Shown in pieces: positions 45,051 through 54,300 of a DNA stretch of 64,000 nt. Made by a program: the position numbers and the translations under genes. The stretch's first letter is position 1. Each line of letters begins with the position of its first letter. The stretch spans positions 1 through 64,000 of the forward strand of contig CAWGMT010000026.1 of the NCBI GenBank assembly GCA_963823675.1, read 5' to 3'. Under the pieces are notes generated by a model. The model saw nothing but the letters and a program-made list of their open reading frames with translations, searched no databases and had not been told where the DNA came from. Source of the DNA: CAWGMT01 sp963823675. GTDB lineage: Bacteria; Planctomycetota; Planctomycetia; Isosphaerales; Isosphaeraceae.

Positions 45051-45800
45051 TCAACGCGGAGTTGTACTGTGATCGAGGTTGGTTCTGCCCGCGGCGCTGC
45101 CGATGCGCGCCGCCGCTTCGGCGAGCCGGGCCACGCGCTCGATGTGGACGGCGCCTTGCCGATCGCCCCCAATGCAGGCCGCACCGCGGACCGCGATGAT
45201 CTCCGGTTGCAGCGCCGCCAATCGTTCGATCGCCCCGACGTCGATTCTCCCCGCCAGCGCCAGGAACCGGCCCCCTCCCCGCACGCGATCGGTCAGTTCC
45301 TTCCAGCTCGCGTCGAGCGGGGACGGCGCCGACTTGTCCCAGGTGTCGAACAGAACGCCTTGGCACTCGTCGACTCCAACAGCTTCGCGAATCACCTCGG
45401 CCGGGTGCGGCGCGCGGGCGATTTGCCAGTCGGCATAGACTACGGCAACCCACGACGGCGCGCTCAAGCCGGCGGCTGCGAACTGGTCACGGAGTACCCG
45501 CCACCGCTCTTGCCAGCCCGGCCTCGCGTCGGACAGGCCGAGCTTTACGTACGCGAAACCGGCGCCGGCCCATGGAATGAGCGCCGGCGTTCCGGGCAGG
45601 AACCATTCGTTGAGCTCGCCCAGGGCGGCGCTCACGGGCACGCGCTCGTCGACCGCGGATCGGACCTGGCGCAATACGTCGGCGTCAGCCCGGCCGAGCG
45701 GACCGTGCGACGGCTCCTTGACGTCGATAATTGCTGCGCCGCCCGCGACCGCGGCCCGCGCTTCGATCGCCGAACGGACGCTCACCAGCAACTTGGCCAC
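45051..45800 (-). CDS. mfnB: (5-formylfuran-3-yl)methyl phosphate synthase-like protein
   Basis: 249-aa MfnB/DUF556 protein: a TIM barrel with LLVSVRSAIEARAAVAGGAA, IIDVKEPSHGPLGRADADV (Schiff-base Lys region), FAYVKLGLSD, GVLFDTWDKS, ALAGRIDVGAI and IIAVRGAACIGGDRQGAVHI. In archaea MfnB makes the furan precursor of methanofuran; planctomycetes and methylotrophs carry homologues with their tetrahydromethanopterin-linked formaldehyde oxidation genes. No other C1 gene lies nearby. Convergent with the aldehyde dehydrogenase gene. Confidence 0.85.
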   Translation of the reverse strand: MAKLLVSVRSAIEARAAVAGGAAIIDVKEPSHGPLGRADADVLRQVRSAVDERVPVSAALGELNEWFLPGTPALIPWAGAGFAYVKLGLSDARPGWQERWRVLRDQFAAAGLSAPSWVAVVYADWQIARAPHPAEVIREAVGVDECQGVLFDTWDKSAPSPLDASWKELTDRVRGGGRFLALAGRIDVGAIERLAALQPEIIAVRGAACIGGDRQGAVHIERVARLAEAAARIGSAAGRTNLDHSTTPR

Positions 45801-45906
45801 TGGATGATCTGTCGGGAATTACTGGAAGAAGTTGCAGTCCCGGCTTCAGCCGGTCCCATCCGCAAGTAGGCGGTACGCCAACCCATCACTTATCAAATGA
45901 AACTCG

Positions 45907-46027
45907 AGCCCTGAACGGGCGGCACAATCGAACGGTTGTTTCGCCCTTTCAGGGCTCCGGCGCTTTGGTAGGCGCCCCCGTACCCAGGGCGTTGCTCTGG
46001 GTTGGTTTGTTACGGCCCCTTCGGGGC
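45907..46027. repeat. Compound palindromic repeat (three hairpins)
   Basis: AGCCCTGAACGGGCG pairs with CGCCCTTTCAGGGCT (45907-45921/45942-45956, one mismatch); ACCCAGGGC with GCTCTGGGT (45982-45990/45994-46002); GGCCCC-TT-CGGGGC near 46014-46027. It overlaps the last codons of the DUF6580 gene, giving that protein its SGFAPKGP tail. Typical of a mobile or REP-type repeat of planctomycetes. Confidence 0.65.
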
Positions 46028-46594
46028 AAATCCGGAAACTTCGGCCCGTCGGGGCCGGCTCAATCGTCGGGCCGCGCGTTCAAAGATGGGGCCCAGACCG
46101 AAGAGCAGCCCAGTGCCGATCAGGTCGGCCACGACTGTTCGTCCGAAGAAGGGGATCGCCGCCCAGTAGCACGCGGCAAGCCCCGCCGGCGAGAGCGGGT
46201 AGAGCCGGCCTTCGGCCCAGACCGCGAAGTTGCTGGTCAAGAAGAAGAGCGTCGAGGCGCCGAGCGAAAGCGCGGGAAGGAGCCAGACTTTACTTCGCGG
46301 TTGATTCGCGGCCAGTCCGAGCAAGGCCGTCGCCCCGAACGTGGCGTAGATCACCCACCGCGACAGCTCAAAAAGGGGCCGGTGCCTTCCGTAGTCCAGC
46401 ACGGCGTCGGACAGCATCATTGCGGCCACGGGGACCAGCCACGCCCAGCGGCGCGGCAATCGCGAGCCGGCGTACAACGCCACTGCCCCCATCGGGACGA
46501 AGTTCCAGACATCGAGGTTCCATGCCGCGGATAGGTAGGGCGGCAAAAGTCGGCAGGCGACGGCGATCACGGTAAGGAATAGGGCCGCGAGCAT
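46010..46594 (-). CDS. DUF6580-like membrane protein
   Basis: 194 aa with five or six membrane spans (MLAALFLTVIAVACRLLPPY, NFVPMGAVALYAGSRL, WAWLVPVAAMMLSDAVLDYG, VWLLPALSLGASTLFFLTSN, VVADLIGTGLLFGLGPIFE). The pattern resembles the small substrate-binding S-components of energy-coupling factor transporters; the DUF6580 assignment is by pattern. The ATG at 46594 is preferred over one 13 codons earlier. The C-terminus lies in a repeat. Divergent from the CAP-domain gene. Confidence 0.65.
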   Translation of the reverse strand: MLAALFLTVIAVACRLLPPYLSAAWNLDVWNFVPMGAVALYAGSRLPRRWAWLVPVAAMMLSDAVLDYGRHRPLFELSRWVIYATFGATALLGLAANQPRSKVWLLPALSLGASTLFFLTSNFAVWAEGRLYPLSPAGLAACYWAAIPFFGRTVVADLIGTGLLFGLGPIFERAARRLSRPRRAEVSGFAPKGP

Positions 46595-46805
46595 GAACGT
46601 GAACCCCCAAAGAGTCCGACAACAGCGACGCACTCACTTTAGCGACTCGAAGCAAGGCGATCAACCTCATTGCCCTGCGCCGTTCCCGGCGGTCACGCCA
46701 AACCGGCGAATTGAATTCCGTTCCATGCAAGAATTCGCCCCATCGCCTGGGAAACATCGAAGCGATGCACTTGACCAATGCCAGCCGCTTCCAAAAAATG
46801 CCAGC

Positions 46806-47357
46806 ATGTTCCCGCCAGCCAGAAACAATCCTTCGTTCCCCTTCCTGGCCGCCTGGGTCTTGAGCCTGGCCGGTTGGGCGGTTGCGCCGGCCTGGCCCGA
46901 TTATCCCGGCTGGGCGACGCCGGCGTTGGCGGCGCAGGCTGCGGATTCGGAAAAAGCCGTCGACTCTGCCGTGCTCTGCGAGCGAGTCGTCATGGCCCAT
47001 AACCGGATCCGGGCCGATGCCAGGCTGCCTGCACTCTCGGTCAGTCCCAGGCTCCAAGCAGCCGCCCAGGCCCACGCGCGCGACATGGCCAAGCGCGGCA
47101 AGATGTCCCACACGGGCAGCGACGGCTCCAGCCCCTTCGATCGCATCGTGGCCCAGGGGTACAAGTACCGTCGCGCCGGCGAAAACGTTGCCGTCGGCTA
47201 CTTCACCACTGAGCGGTTGATGAAAGGTTGGATGGATAGCCCGCATCACAAGAAGAACATCCTCGGCAGTTTTTCGCAGATTGGCGTCGCTTGCGCAACC
47301 GCGTCGGACGGCAAGCGCTATTGGTGCGTCACTTTCGGACTTCCCACCCGCAGCTAA
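46806..47357 (+). CDS. Secreted CAP/SCP-domain protein
   Basis: 183 aa. Signal peptide at about residues 11-45 (FPFLAAWVLSLAGWAVAPAW, cut after ALAAQA). The CAP domain follows: VVMAHNRIRADARLPALSVS, AAAQAHARDMAKRGKMSHTG, AGENVAVGYFTTERLMKGWM and HKKNILGSFSQIGVACA, with the conserved His and Glu residues of the cavity (MSH, GENVA). Bacterial CAP proteins are extracellular, of uncertain activity. The ATG at 46806 gives a normal signal peptide. Confidence 0.85.
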   Translation: MFPPARNNPSFPFLAAWVLSLAGWAVAPAWPDYPGWATPALAAQAADSEKAVDSAVLCERVVMAHNRIRADARLPALSVSPRLQAAAQAHARDMAKRGKMSHTGSDGSSPFDRIVAQGYKYRRAGENVAVGYFTTERLMKGWMDSPHHKKNILGSFSQIGVACATASDGKRYWCVTFGLPTRS

Positions 47358-47442
47358 TTGACGGTTTGACTTGCGTTCATCAGGTATGTTTGAACGTCAA
47401 GAAGACGTCGCTGGCAGTTGTCGAAGGAAGGGCGGTGGGACT

Positions 47443-47799
47443 ATGCGTATATATCGTTGGTTAGGGATCGCAGTGATTGTCTCCGTGCTGAGCGGGGGAA
47501 TCGGGTGCAAGAGCTACGGTCCCAGCCGTACAGTCGTCACCCCGGAGCCCGCCTTGTCCGGCCCCGCCGAGACCGACGGCGTCGCCGTGACCGACGGAAC
47601 CCGTGAAGTCGCGCCCCCGAAGCAGGTCACCTGGGTCGACCGCCACCCGCTGTTTTACAAACCTCGCGACTACTACGACACGGCGGGGAACAACACTCTT
47701 GTGAAGGTCGGTGCCGCCACGTTCGTGGGAGTTCCCGTGGGGTTCTTTTACGAGGTCAAGCAAATCGTGGTAGGTGCGTCTCCGGAGCCGCGGTTCTAA
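47443..47799 (+). CDS. Small lipoprotein-like exported protein
   Basis: 118 aa, unrecognised. MRIYRWLGIAVIVSVLSGGIGC is a lipoprotein-type signal with the Cys at residue 22 (the residue three before it is Gly, not Leu, so the lipobox is imperfect). The mature part is Pro/Thr-rich, then WVDRHPLFYKPRDYYDTAG and a hydrophobic segment VGAATFVGVPVGFFYEVKQI. GGAAGGGCGGTGG lies before the ATG. It may form an operon with the CAP protein 85 bp upstream. Converges on pgk with 2 bp between. Confidence 0.65.
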   Translation: MRIYRWLGIAVIVSVLSGGIGCKSYGPSRTVVTPEPALSGPAETDGVAVTDGTREVAPPKQVTWVDRHPLFYKPRDYYDTAGNNTLVKVGAATFVGVPVGFFYEVKQIVVGASPEPRF

Positions 47800-47801
47800 C
47801 C

Positions 47802-48993
47802 TCAGCCCTTTTCGGGAATGACCTCCAGTGAGTTGAACGCCTTGCCCTCGAGCGCCTCGAGGAATGCGCCGCCGCCGGTCGAGACGTGGCTGACGCGACT
47901 GGCCAGCCCAAATTTCTCGACGGCCTCGGCCGACTCGCCCCCGCCGACGGCCGTCACGCCCGGCGATGCCGCCAGGGCTTCGGCGATCGCCCGGGTGCCG
48001 CGCGAGAAGGCCTCGACCTCGAATTTGCCCATCGGGCCGTTCCAGACCACCGTCGCGGCCTGTTGGATGATGGCGGCGTAAAGGGCGATCGTGGCCGGGC
48101 CGATGTCCATGCCGAACCAGCCGTCCGGAATGTCCGGGCCTTCCACGATCCTGGTCTCGGCCCCGGCTTCTGGTTTCGACGCCGCCAGATGGTCCTTGGG
48201 CAGGACCAGCTTGTCGCCGGCGAGCTGAATGAGCCGGGCGGCAACGTCGAGCTTGTCGGCCTCCACCTTGCTCTGGCCGATCGAGTGCCCCTGCGCCTTG
48301 AGAAAGGTGTAAGTCATCGCGCCGCCGACCAGCAGGCGGTCGACGCGCGCGAGCAGGTTTTCGATGACGCCAATCTTATCCGAAACCTTGGCGCCTCCCA
48401 TGACCGCGACGCACGGGCGTCTGGGGTTCCGAAGCAGCGAGTCGAGGATCTTCAGCTCCTTTTCGACCAGGAACCCGATTGCGCCGCTCGGGTGGGAATT
48501 GCTCCGGGACGGCGACCATCGAGGCTTCGTCCCGGTGGCAAGTGCCGAAGGCGTCGTTGACGTAGCAGTCGGCGAGCCCGGCCAGCGTCTTGGCGAACGC
48601 GGGATCGCCTTTCTTTTCGCCCTTGTTGAAGCGAACGTTTTCCAGCATGACGATGCCGCCGGGCTCGAGCGCCTTGCAAGCGGCCTGCGCTTGCGGACCG
48701 ACGGTATCGTCTGCCTTGACGACGGGCCGGCCGATCAATTCCTGGAGTCGAGCGGCCACCCGGTCCATGCGGAACGGTGCGTCGGCCACGGGGTCTCCGG
48801 TGGGCCGGCCCAGATGGCTTACGAGGATCAGGCTGCCGCCGCGGTCGAGAATCGCGCTCAAGGTGGGCAATGCGCTTTTGATCCGGCGGTCGTCGGCGAC
48901 GGCGCCATCCTTCGCCTGGGGAACGTTGAAATCGACGCGGACCAGGACCTTGCGGCCCGTCACGTCGAGGTCGCGAACAGTCTGTTTCGCCAT
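47802..48993 (-). CDS. pgk: Phosphoglycerate kinase (one frameshift)
   Basis: Makes ATP and 3-phosphoglycerate from 1,3-bisphosphoglycerate. Frame one from the ATG at 48993: KVLVRVDFNVPQAKDGAVAD, LILVSHLGRPTGDP, GIVMLENVRFNKGE, DCYVNDAFGTCHRDEASM. At about 48490 the frame shifts; IGFLVEKELKILDSLLRNP and VAVMGGAKVSDKIGVIENLL through ATVVWNGPMGKFEVEAFSRG and VSTGGGAFLEALEGK follow. Joined length about 396 aa, normal for the family. A frameshift in this normally essential single-copy gene suggests a sequence error. Cotranscribed with gap (19 bp apart). Confidence 0.9.
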
Positions 48994-49012
48994 GAGAGTA
49001 GTCCTGAAATGC

Positions 49013-50013
49013 TCAGAGTGACGCCATCCTGGTCATGAGCTCGGCGGTGCGGTTGGAATATCCCCACTCGTTGTCGTACCAGCCGATCACCTTGACCAGG
49101 TTGTCGATGGCGAGAGTCTGGTCGGGCACGAAGATGCACGAATGGGGGTTGCCGATGATATCGCTCGAGACCAGCGGGTCGGTCGCGTATTCGATGATTC
49201 CCTTGAGGGCGCCTTCGGCGGCCGATTTGAGCGCGGCGTTGACCTGGTCCCTGGTCGCGGCGGTTTTCAAGCTGGCGGTGAGGTCGGTGACCGAGCCGTC
49301 CGGGACCGGAACCCGCAACGCAAAGCCGGTCAGCTTGCCTTTCAGCTCGGGGATAACCTCTCCCACGGCCTTGGCCGCGCCGGTCTTGGACGGGATGATG
49401 TTCACCGCGGCCGCGCGGGCTCGGTAGGGGTCTTCGTGAACCTGGTCGGCGACCCGCTGGTCGTTCGTGTAGGCGTGCACGGTCGTCATGAGCCCGCGCT
49501 CGATCCCGAACGTGTCATGCAGCACCTTGGCCATCGGGGCCAGGCAATTGGTCGTACAGGAGGCGTTGGAGATGAACCGGTGGTTCTTGGTGAGAATCTT
49601 GTCGTTGACTCCCATCACGATCGTCGCATCGAGCGCGTCTTTGGCTGGGCGCTGAAAACCACTCGCTCAGCGCCCGCTTGGATGTGCCGCTCCAGGCTGG
49701 CCCGGTCGGTGAACCGCCCCGTCGATTCCAGCACGATCTGGCATCCCAGCTTCTTCCAGGGGAGCCCCGCGGGGTCTTTCTCGGTCGTGATCGGGATTTC
49801 CTTGCCGTTGACGACGATGCTGTGCTCGCGCGAATCTACCGTCCCGGAAAAACGGCCCTGCGTGCTGTCATATTTGAGCAAGAGCGCCAGGTGCTTGGGG
49901 TCGGACAGGTCGTTGATCGCCACGACGTCGAAATCCGACGGCCGCTGAGCCAGAACGCGAAAAACCAGTCGGCCGATCCGCCCAAATCCATTGATTCCAA
50001 TACGTACTGCCAC
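49013..50013 (-). CDS. gap: Glyceraldehyde-3-phosphate dehydrogenase (one frameshift)
   Basis: NAD-dependent glycolytic enzyme. The start is a GTG at 50013 with GAGGAG 7 nt upstream, giving VRIGINGFGRIGRLVFRVLA; the longer frame upstream is not homologous. Frame one runs to ERVVFSA; the next frame gives PAKDALDATIVMGVNDK, then the active site SNASCTTNCLAPMAKV, and WYDNEWGYSNRTAELM at the end. The shift near 49640 lies in a C run: one C too few between GC and CCAGCC fits exactly, so this is probably a homopolymer error. Precedes pgk. Confidence 0.92.
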
Positions 50014-50112
50014 GGTGTAACTCCTCGTTTGAGCCTGGAGCGCGTCGAGTTGAACCCGGTGCCGTCTCGCGACGCTCCCGGTAGAGTAACACATGGGCGG
50101 ACGAATTTCTAA

Positions 50113-51351
50113 TCAGACGTTCTGGCTGACTCGCGGCTCTCGAGCGGTTCGGACCCAATGTCGCGGCCGGCCCCGGGCGACCACGAGCAGCTTCCAGATC
50201 AGGTACGTGGGAAAAAAGACCATGCAAGACGCGTATTTCCAGGGCAGTTTCACCGCCAGAAATGGAGAGAGGGCGTAGACGACGAGTGCTGCCGCCATGA
50301 AGAGGCTCGCGGCCACGAGCGACCAGACCAGGCCGCCCTGGACGGGAATCGCTCCCGAGACAAGTGCGCAGCCGCTCAGAGTCACGACCAGAAGATAGAG
50401 AATCACCAGCCAGCCCAGCGAAGGAATCGTCAGTTGCAGAAATGATACCACTTTTTGCTTCACGCCAAGATCGCGCGACAGAAGAAGCGGCCAGATAAAC
50501 TTGCGCCGCGTCTCTTGACGTCCAAACTCCCAGCGCCGCCGCTGGTTGGCGGCGGCGGAGTCCAGGGTCGCTGGCATCGTTCCGTAGACCCGCGACCCGG
50601 AAACGAACTTGATGTACTCGCCCGCGATGCGGATCGACCACGAGTAGTCCAGGTCCTCGACGAGACCGTACGACTTCCAGGGCCTGCGCCTCAGTCCGCG
50701 GACAGAGAAGCACATTCCATTACCGCGAAAGCAGGCGCTGGCGCCGATGGCATTCTGGCCCTTGAGGGCCACGCCGTTGAACAGGCTGAAAGCATAGTTC
50801 ATCAGCCGCGATCGCCAGGTGCGGTCGGGGTCGGCAACCGTGTAGTAGCATTGCATCCAGTCGAGCCCGGCCCCGAGCTCGCGGTCGAAATCCAGGAGGA
50901 GCGTACGATCGACCGTGGTGTCGGCGTCGATGATAACCACGGCGTCCAGTGCATCGAGCCGCCCCCTGTTGGCGAGGGTCTTGAACAGATACTCCAGCGC
51001 GTACCCCTTGCTTTTCTTGGCCGGGTCAAATCGTTCGACCACAGCGGCCCCGGCTTTGACCGCGATTGCGGCGGTCTGGTCGGTGCAGTTGTCGGCGATG
51101 ACGATGACGCAAAAGAGCGAGCGCGGATAATCGATGTCCAGGCAGCTTTCGACCGTGTCGGCGATCCCCACCGCTTCGTTATGAGCGGGAATCACGATGG
51201 CAAACCGCGACTGCGGCTTGCGTGTGCTCTGCTCCTTCCGCCGTGTCCTGAAGACGGAAGCCAGCGAGATCGTCATCAGCAAGACAAAATAGGGAAGCAT
51301 CGCCAGATTCACCACGACGAGCAGAGCCGTCGGAATCCAAGACGCGAGCAT
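50113..51351 (-). CDS. Membrane-bound GT2 glycosyltransferase, paralogue 1
   Basis: 412 aa. One N-terminal span (TALLVVVNLAMLPYFVLLMT), a GT2 catalytic domain (FAIVIPAHNEAVGIADTV, VIADNCTDQT, DAVVIIDADTTVD with the DxD-type motif, EDLDYSWSIRIAG, and the QRRRWEFGR acceptor motif), and three C-terminal spans. This is the layout of cellulose-synthase-like/NodC-type processive enzymes that extrude a polysaccharide. ATG at 51351 chosen because the frame upstream is unrelated leader. Paralogue of the gene just upstream. Confidence 0.85.
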   Translation of the reverse strand: MLASWIPTALLVVVNLAMLPYFVLLMTISLASVFRTRRKEQSTRKPQSRFAIVIPAHNEAVGIADTVESCLDIDYPRSLFCVIVIADNCTDQTAAIAVKAGAAVVERFDPAKKSKGYALEYLFKTLANRGRLDALDAVVIIDADTTVDRTLLLDFDRELGAGLDWMQCYYTVADPDRTWRSRLMNYAFSLFNGVALKGQNAIGASACFRGNGMCFSVRGLRRRPWKSYGLVEDLDYSWSIRIAGEYIKFVSGSRVYGTMPATLDSAAANQRRRWEFGRQETRRKFIWPLLLSRDLGVKQKVVSFLQLTIPSLGWLVILYLLVVTLSGCALVSGAIPVQGGLVWSLVAASLFMAAALVVYALSPFLAVKLPWKYASCMVFFPTYLIWKLLVVARGRPRHWVRTAREPRVSQNV

Positions 51352-51551
51352 TACCAGCCCCCCCCAAGGCACCGACACGCCGCAAGATGCTTCGGCTGTC
51401 GCTTTGCAGAAATGATCGGCAATGGGTCCCGGGTGCCGAGTTGCAGTCCCTTGCCGTCGGTCCCGCGCCAACCGAATGCCGCACAACCAACCATCAACGT
51501 GATGAGATGATGGAAGTATAGCGTCCCAGGCGAGCGACATCTTCCGCATTT

Positions 51552-52853
51552 CTAACAATTCGCGCCATGTGATGCCCTGTCCGTCCGATTGCTGGCAGAC
51601 ATGTGCGTCGGCGGCGTGATCTCTCGTTTGGTGCGCGTCCACGTCGTTGGCCTGCCCTGGAACCAGATCGCCGCCTTCCAAGCAACGTAGTACGGTACGT
51701 AAAACAAGCTCAACACGTACTTTAAAGGAATCAGCCCAAGGAAGAAAGGGCTGGCGGCATGGACCAGCAGGCCCAGGGTCGTGATCAAGTAACACAACCC
51801 GATTCCATACCAAAAGATGGGGCGGTATCGTTGAGTATCAAGATCGGACAGTGAAATGAGGGTCAAGAGCGCCAAGAGGAGGTAAGAGCAAGATAGGAAC
51901 GAGATCGTGGGCATCGCCAATTCGATCGTGGCAGCGATCTTTTCGGGCCAGGAGAGCGAAGGCGAGTTCAAGAGCGGCCGGATCATCCGCCGCTTGAGCA
52001 ATTGCCTTCCATGTTCCCAGCGCGATCGTTGGGCTACTGCGGGTTTACCCCCCTGGCTGAGCATTGTGGCGTAAACGGCCACGTCATCGACATAGGCAAT
52101 TCGTCCCCCGGCGATCCGCAGCGACCACGAGTACTCGAGATCCTCCGTCAGGCCGTAACTGGTCCAGGGCACTCGCCGCAAGCCTCGCGTTGAAAGACAC
52201 ATGCCATTGCCGCGAAAGCCGGCGCTGAGCCCCAAGGCCGACTGCCCCCGAAGCATCACGCCGTTGATCAGTGAGAAGCCGTATGCCATCAAACGCGTTC
52301 GCCAGGACTGGCCGGCGTTGCCGACGGTATCGTAACACTGGATCCAGTCGTCGCCGCGCTCGAGGCTCTGGGCGAAACGCTCGAGCAGTAACGGATCGGC
52401 CGTGGAGTCGGCATCGACGACGACCAGCGCATCGAGCGTGTCGAGCTCACCCTGCTGGGACAGCTTATCGATGAGGTACGCCATCGCGTGTCCCTTGCTC
52501 TTCTTCGTCGGCTCGAAGCGTTCGACGACCCGCGCGCCCGCCGCTTTAGCGAGCGAGGCCGTCTGATCGGAGCAGTTGTCAGCGATGACCACAACCTCGT
52601 AGAGACTCGCCGGATAGTCAAGGGCCAGGCAGCTTCGAACGGTCGTAACGATTCCTGCCGCCTCGTCGTGAGCCGGGATCGCGATCACGAACCGCTTGCG
52701 CGGAGGGACCAGATTCGCCCGTCCGCCAACGAGCCGGCAAGCGCTACGGGCGATCAAGGCGGCGATCGAAGTCGTCAGAAGGTACGATGTAAATGGAAAC
52801 AGGACAAAATAAGAGGCGACGACAGCAATGTCGAACATGGTCCGGAAGTACAT
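51552..52853 (-). CDS. Membrane-bound GT2 glycosyltransferase, paralogue 2
   Basis: 433 aa. Same architecture as its neighbour: N-terminal span (ASYFVLFPFTSYLLTTSIAA), FVIAIPAHDEAAGIVTTV, VIADNCSDQTASLAK, ALVVVDADSTADPL, RGNGMCLSTRGLRRVPWTSY, EDLEYSWSLRIAG, AQRSRWEHGRQ, and four C-terminal spans. Start at ATG 52853 or 52838. The pair is probably co-transcribed (about 200 bp apart) and may build a heteropolymer or act in sequence. Confidence 0.83.
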   Translation of the reverse strand: MYFRTMFDIAVVASYFVLFPFTSYLLTTSIAALIARSACRLVGGRANLVPPRKRFVIAIPAHDEAAGIVTTVRSCLALDYPASLYEVVVIADNCSDQTASLAKAAGARVVERFEPTKKSKGHAMAYLIDKLSQQGELDTLDALVVVDADSTADPLLLERFAQSLERGDDWIQCYDTVGNAGQSWRTRLMAYGFSLINGVMLRGQSALGLSAGFRGNGMCLSTRGLRRVPWTSYGLTEDLEYSWSLRIAGGRIAYVDDVAVYATMLSQGGKPAVAQRSRWEHGRQLLKRRMIRPLLNSPSLSWPEKIAATIELAMPTISFLSCSYLLLALLTLISLSDLDTQRYRPIFWYGIGLCYLITTLGLLVHAASPFFLGLIPLKYVLSLFYVPYYVAWKAAIWFQGRPTTWTRTKREITPPTHMSASNRTDRASHGANC

Positions 52854-53246
52854 GGACCGTCCTCGCGTGCGCGGAATCTCCGCGCTCAAATCCCAGCGTT
52901 CCACCGGGTTTGTCCGCAACCGATCTCGAAGCCCGCGGTGCTTTACTTGCGGCGATGCATGCTGTAAAAGAAGGCTTGCTCAGGGCAACGAACGAAATCA
53001 ATCCTGACAGTGCCTCAATATGCTCAAACTACGCAGTTATGACTTATATCGTGCAATGATGCGCTTTGTCAAGCACTCGTCTTCGTAGCCGAACGGCCGA
53101 CTGACCGCTAGACTTCAGTGTTTGTTCGTTGGAAAAGAACCCTATTGTTCGGAGTTTGCAGCGGCGAGTATACCCGATAATCTCCGCGAACGTCATCATG
53201 GCCGACGCCCCGTTCAACGAGGTCGAATCCCACCGCCTACGCAGAC
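52854..53246. other. Divergent promoter region, GT2 pair and deacetylase
   Basis: 393 bp, richer in A/T than its surroundings near 53000-53130. I see no gene certain enough to list. It should carry promoters for both directions. An alternative N-terminus for the deacetylase (ATG at 53198, other frame) lies here. Confidence 0.4.
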
Positions 53247-54293
53247 TTGCTGAGATTTGTGCGAGGCTCCTGCGAGAGTCTGGTCACTTTTGCGGGGGTC
53301 TTGCTTTACCATTGCGGCTTGGCCGGCGTGGTCATTGGCGCGTTTCGCCGTGCGCCGCGCGTGCTCATGTACCACGCCTGCCAGGAAAGCGACACCGATT
53401 TCACCCGCGGGTTGTCGATCAACACGACTCCCGCGCACTTGGCTGCGCAACTGGATTTTCTCCAGAAGCACTATCGGGTCGTACCTCTGGCGTCGCTGAC
53501 CGATGGCGCGTTGCCGGACCGTGCGGTTGTCATCACATTCGACGACGGTTTCCGCTCGGTCCACGAAATGGCGCTGCCCTTGCTCAGGGCGAGGAACCTG
53601 CCCGCGACCTGCTATCTGGTCACGGACGTGATCGATCGAAAGTCGTCGATCTGGGTCCTCGAGCTGAACTGGTACCTTCAGCGCCATCGCGCGATCGCCC
53701 GGCCGCTCTTGGCGCGTCGTTTTGGCGGGAGCCGGTTCTGTTCGATTCGAGCGCTGGTCCAGGCGGTGATCAACCAGTACGATCCCGAGAAGATCGCCGA
53801 TCTCCTGGCGGAATTGCGCGTCAAGCTGGGGCCCGTGGCGGATGGGACTCCTGGGGAAAAGCGGCTGTTCCTGGATCGGGCCGAGATCGAAGAAATGGCC
53901 CGGCAGGGATTCACATTCGGCAGCCACTCTGCGTCCCATGCGGTGCTTCCCAGGCTCAGCACGCCCGAGTGCCGGGACGAGATCGATCGTGCTCGCCGGC
54001 TGATTCAGGACTTGCCGGGATCGGTTGACTCGCTCGCCTATCCGTTTGGCGTTAACGACGACGCGACTTTGCGGATTGCCGTCGAAGCGGGTTACGCGAC
54101 GCTGATGGAGGTGGAGGGTGACAACGATCCCTTCGACCCGTTGCACGTCGGCCGTCTCAATGTGACATCGATTTCGCCGGCTGTCCTGTTCGCGCGGCTG
54201 GAGCTCACCGCTCGGATCAAGTTTCGGATCAAGCGCGTGTTCAAGGGCGTTCTTGCGCGCCTCCGAATTCGGTGCGGCGAACCGCGACCGTGA
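53247..54293 (+). CDS. Polysaccharide deacetylase (NodB-like)
   Basis: 348 aa, carbohydrate-esterase-4 fold: APRVLMYHACQESD, the metal/catalytic motif AVVITFDDGFRSVHEM (TFDD) and the FTFGSHSASHAVLP (H-x3-H) motif, then DSLAYPFGVNDDATLRI. Removes N- or O-acetyl groups from a polymer. The start is uncertain: TTG at 53247 is the longest in-frame choice; ATG at 53198 (MADAPFNEVESHRLRRLAEI) is in another frame and would join only with a shift near 53280. Divergent from the two GT2 genes, so probably modifies their product. Confidence 0.8.
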   Translation: MLRFVRGSCESLVTFAGVLLYHCGLAGVVIGAFRRAPRVLMYHACQESDTDFTRGLSINTTPAHLAAQLDFLQKHYRVVPLASLTDGALPDRAVVITFDDGFRSVHEMALPLLRARNLPATCYLVTDVIDRKSSIWVLELNWYLQRHRAIARPLLARRFGGSRFCSIRALVQAVINQYDPEKIADLLAELRVKLGPVADGTPGEKRLFLDRAEIEEMARQGFTFGSHSASHAVLPRLSTPECRDEIDRARRLIQDLPGSVDSLAYPFGVNDDATLRIAVEAGYATLMEVEGDNDPFDPLHVGRLNVTSISPAVLFARLELTARIKFRIKRVFKGVLARLRIRCGEPRP

Positions 54294-54300
54294 GGCAGGC

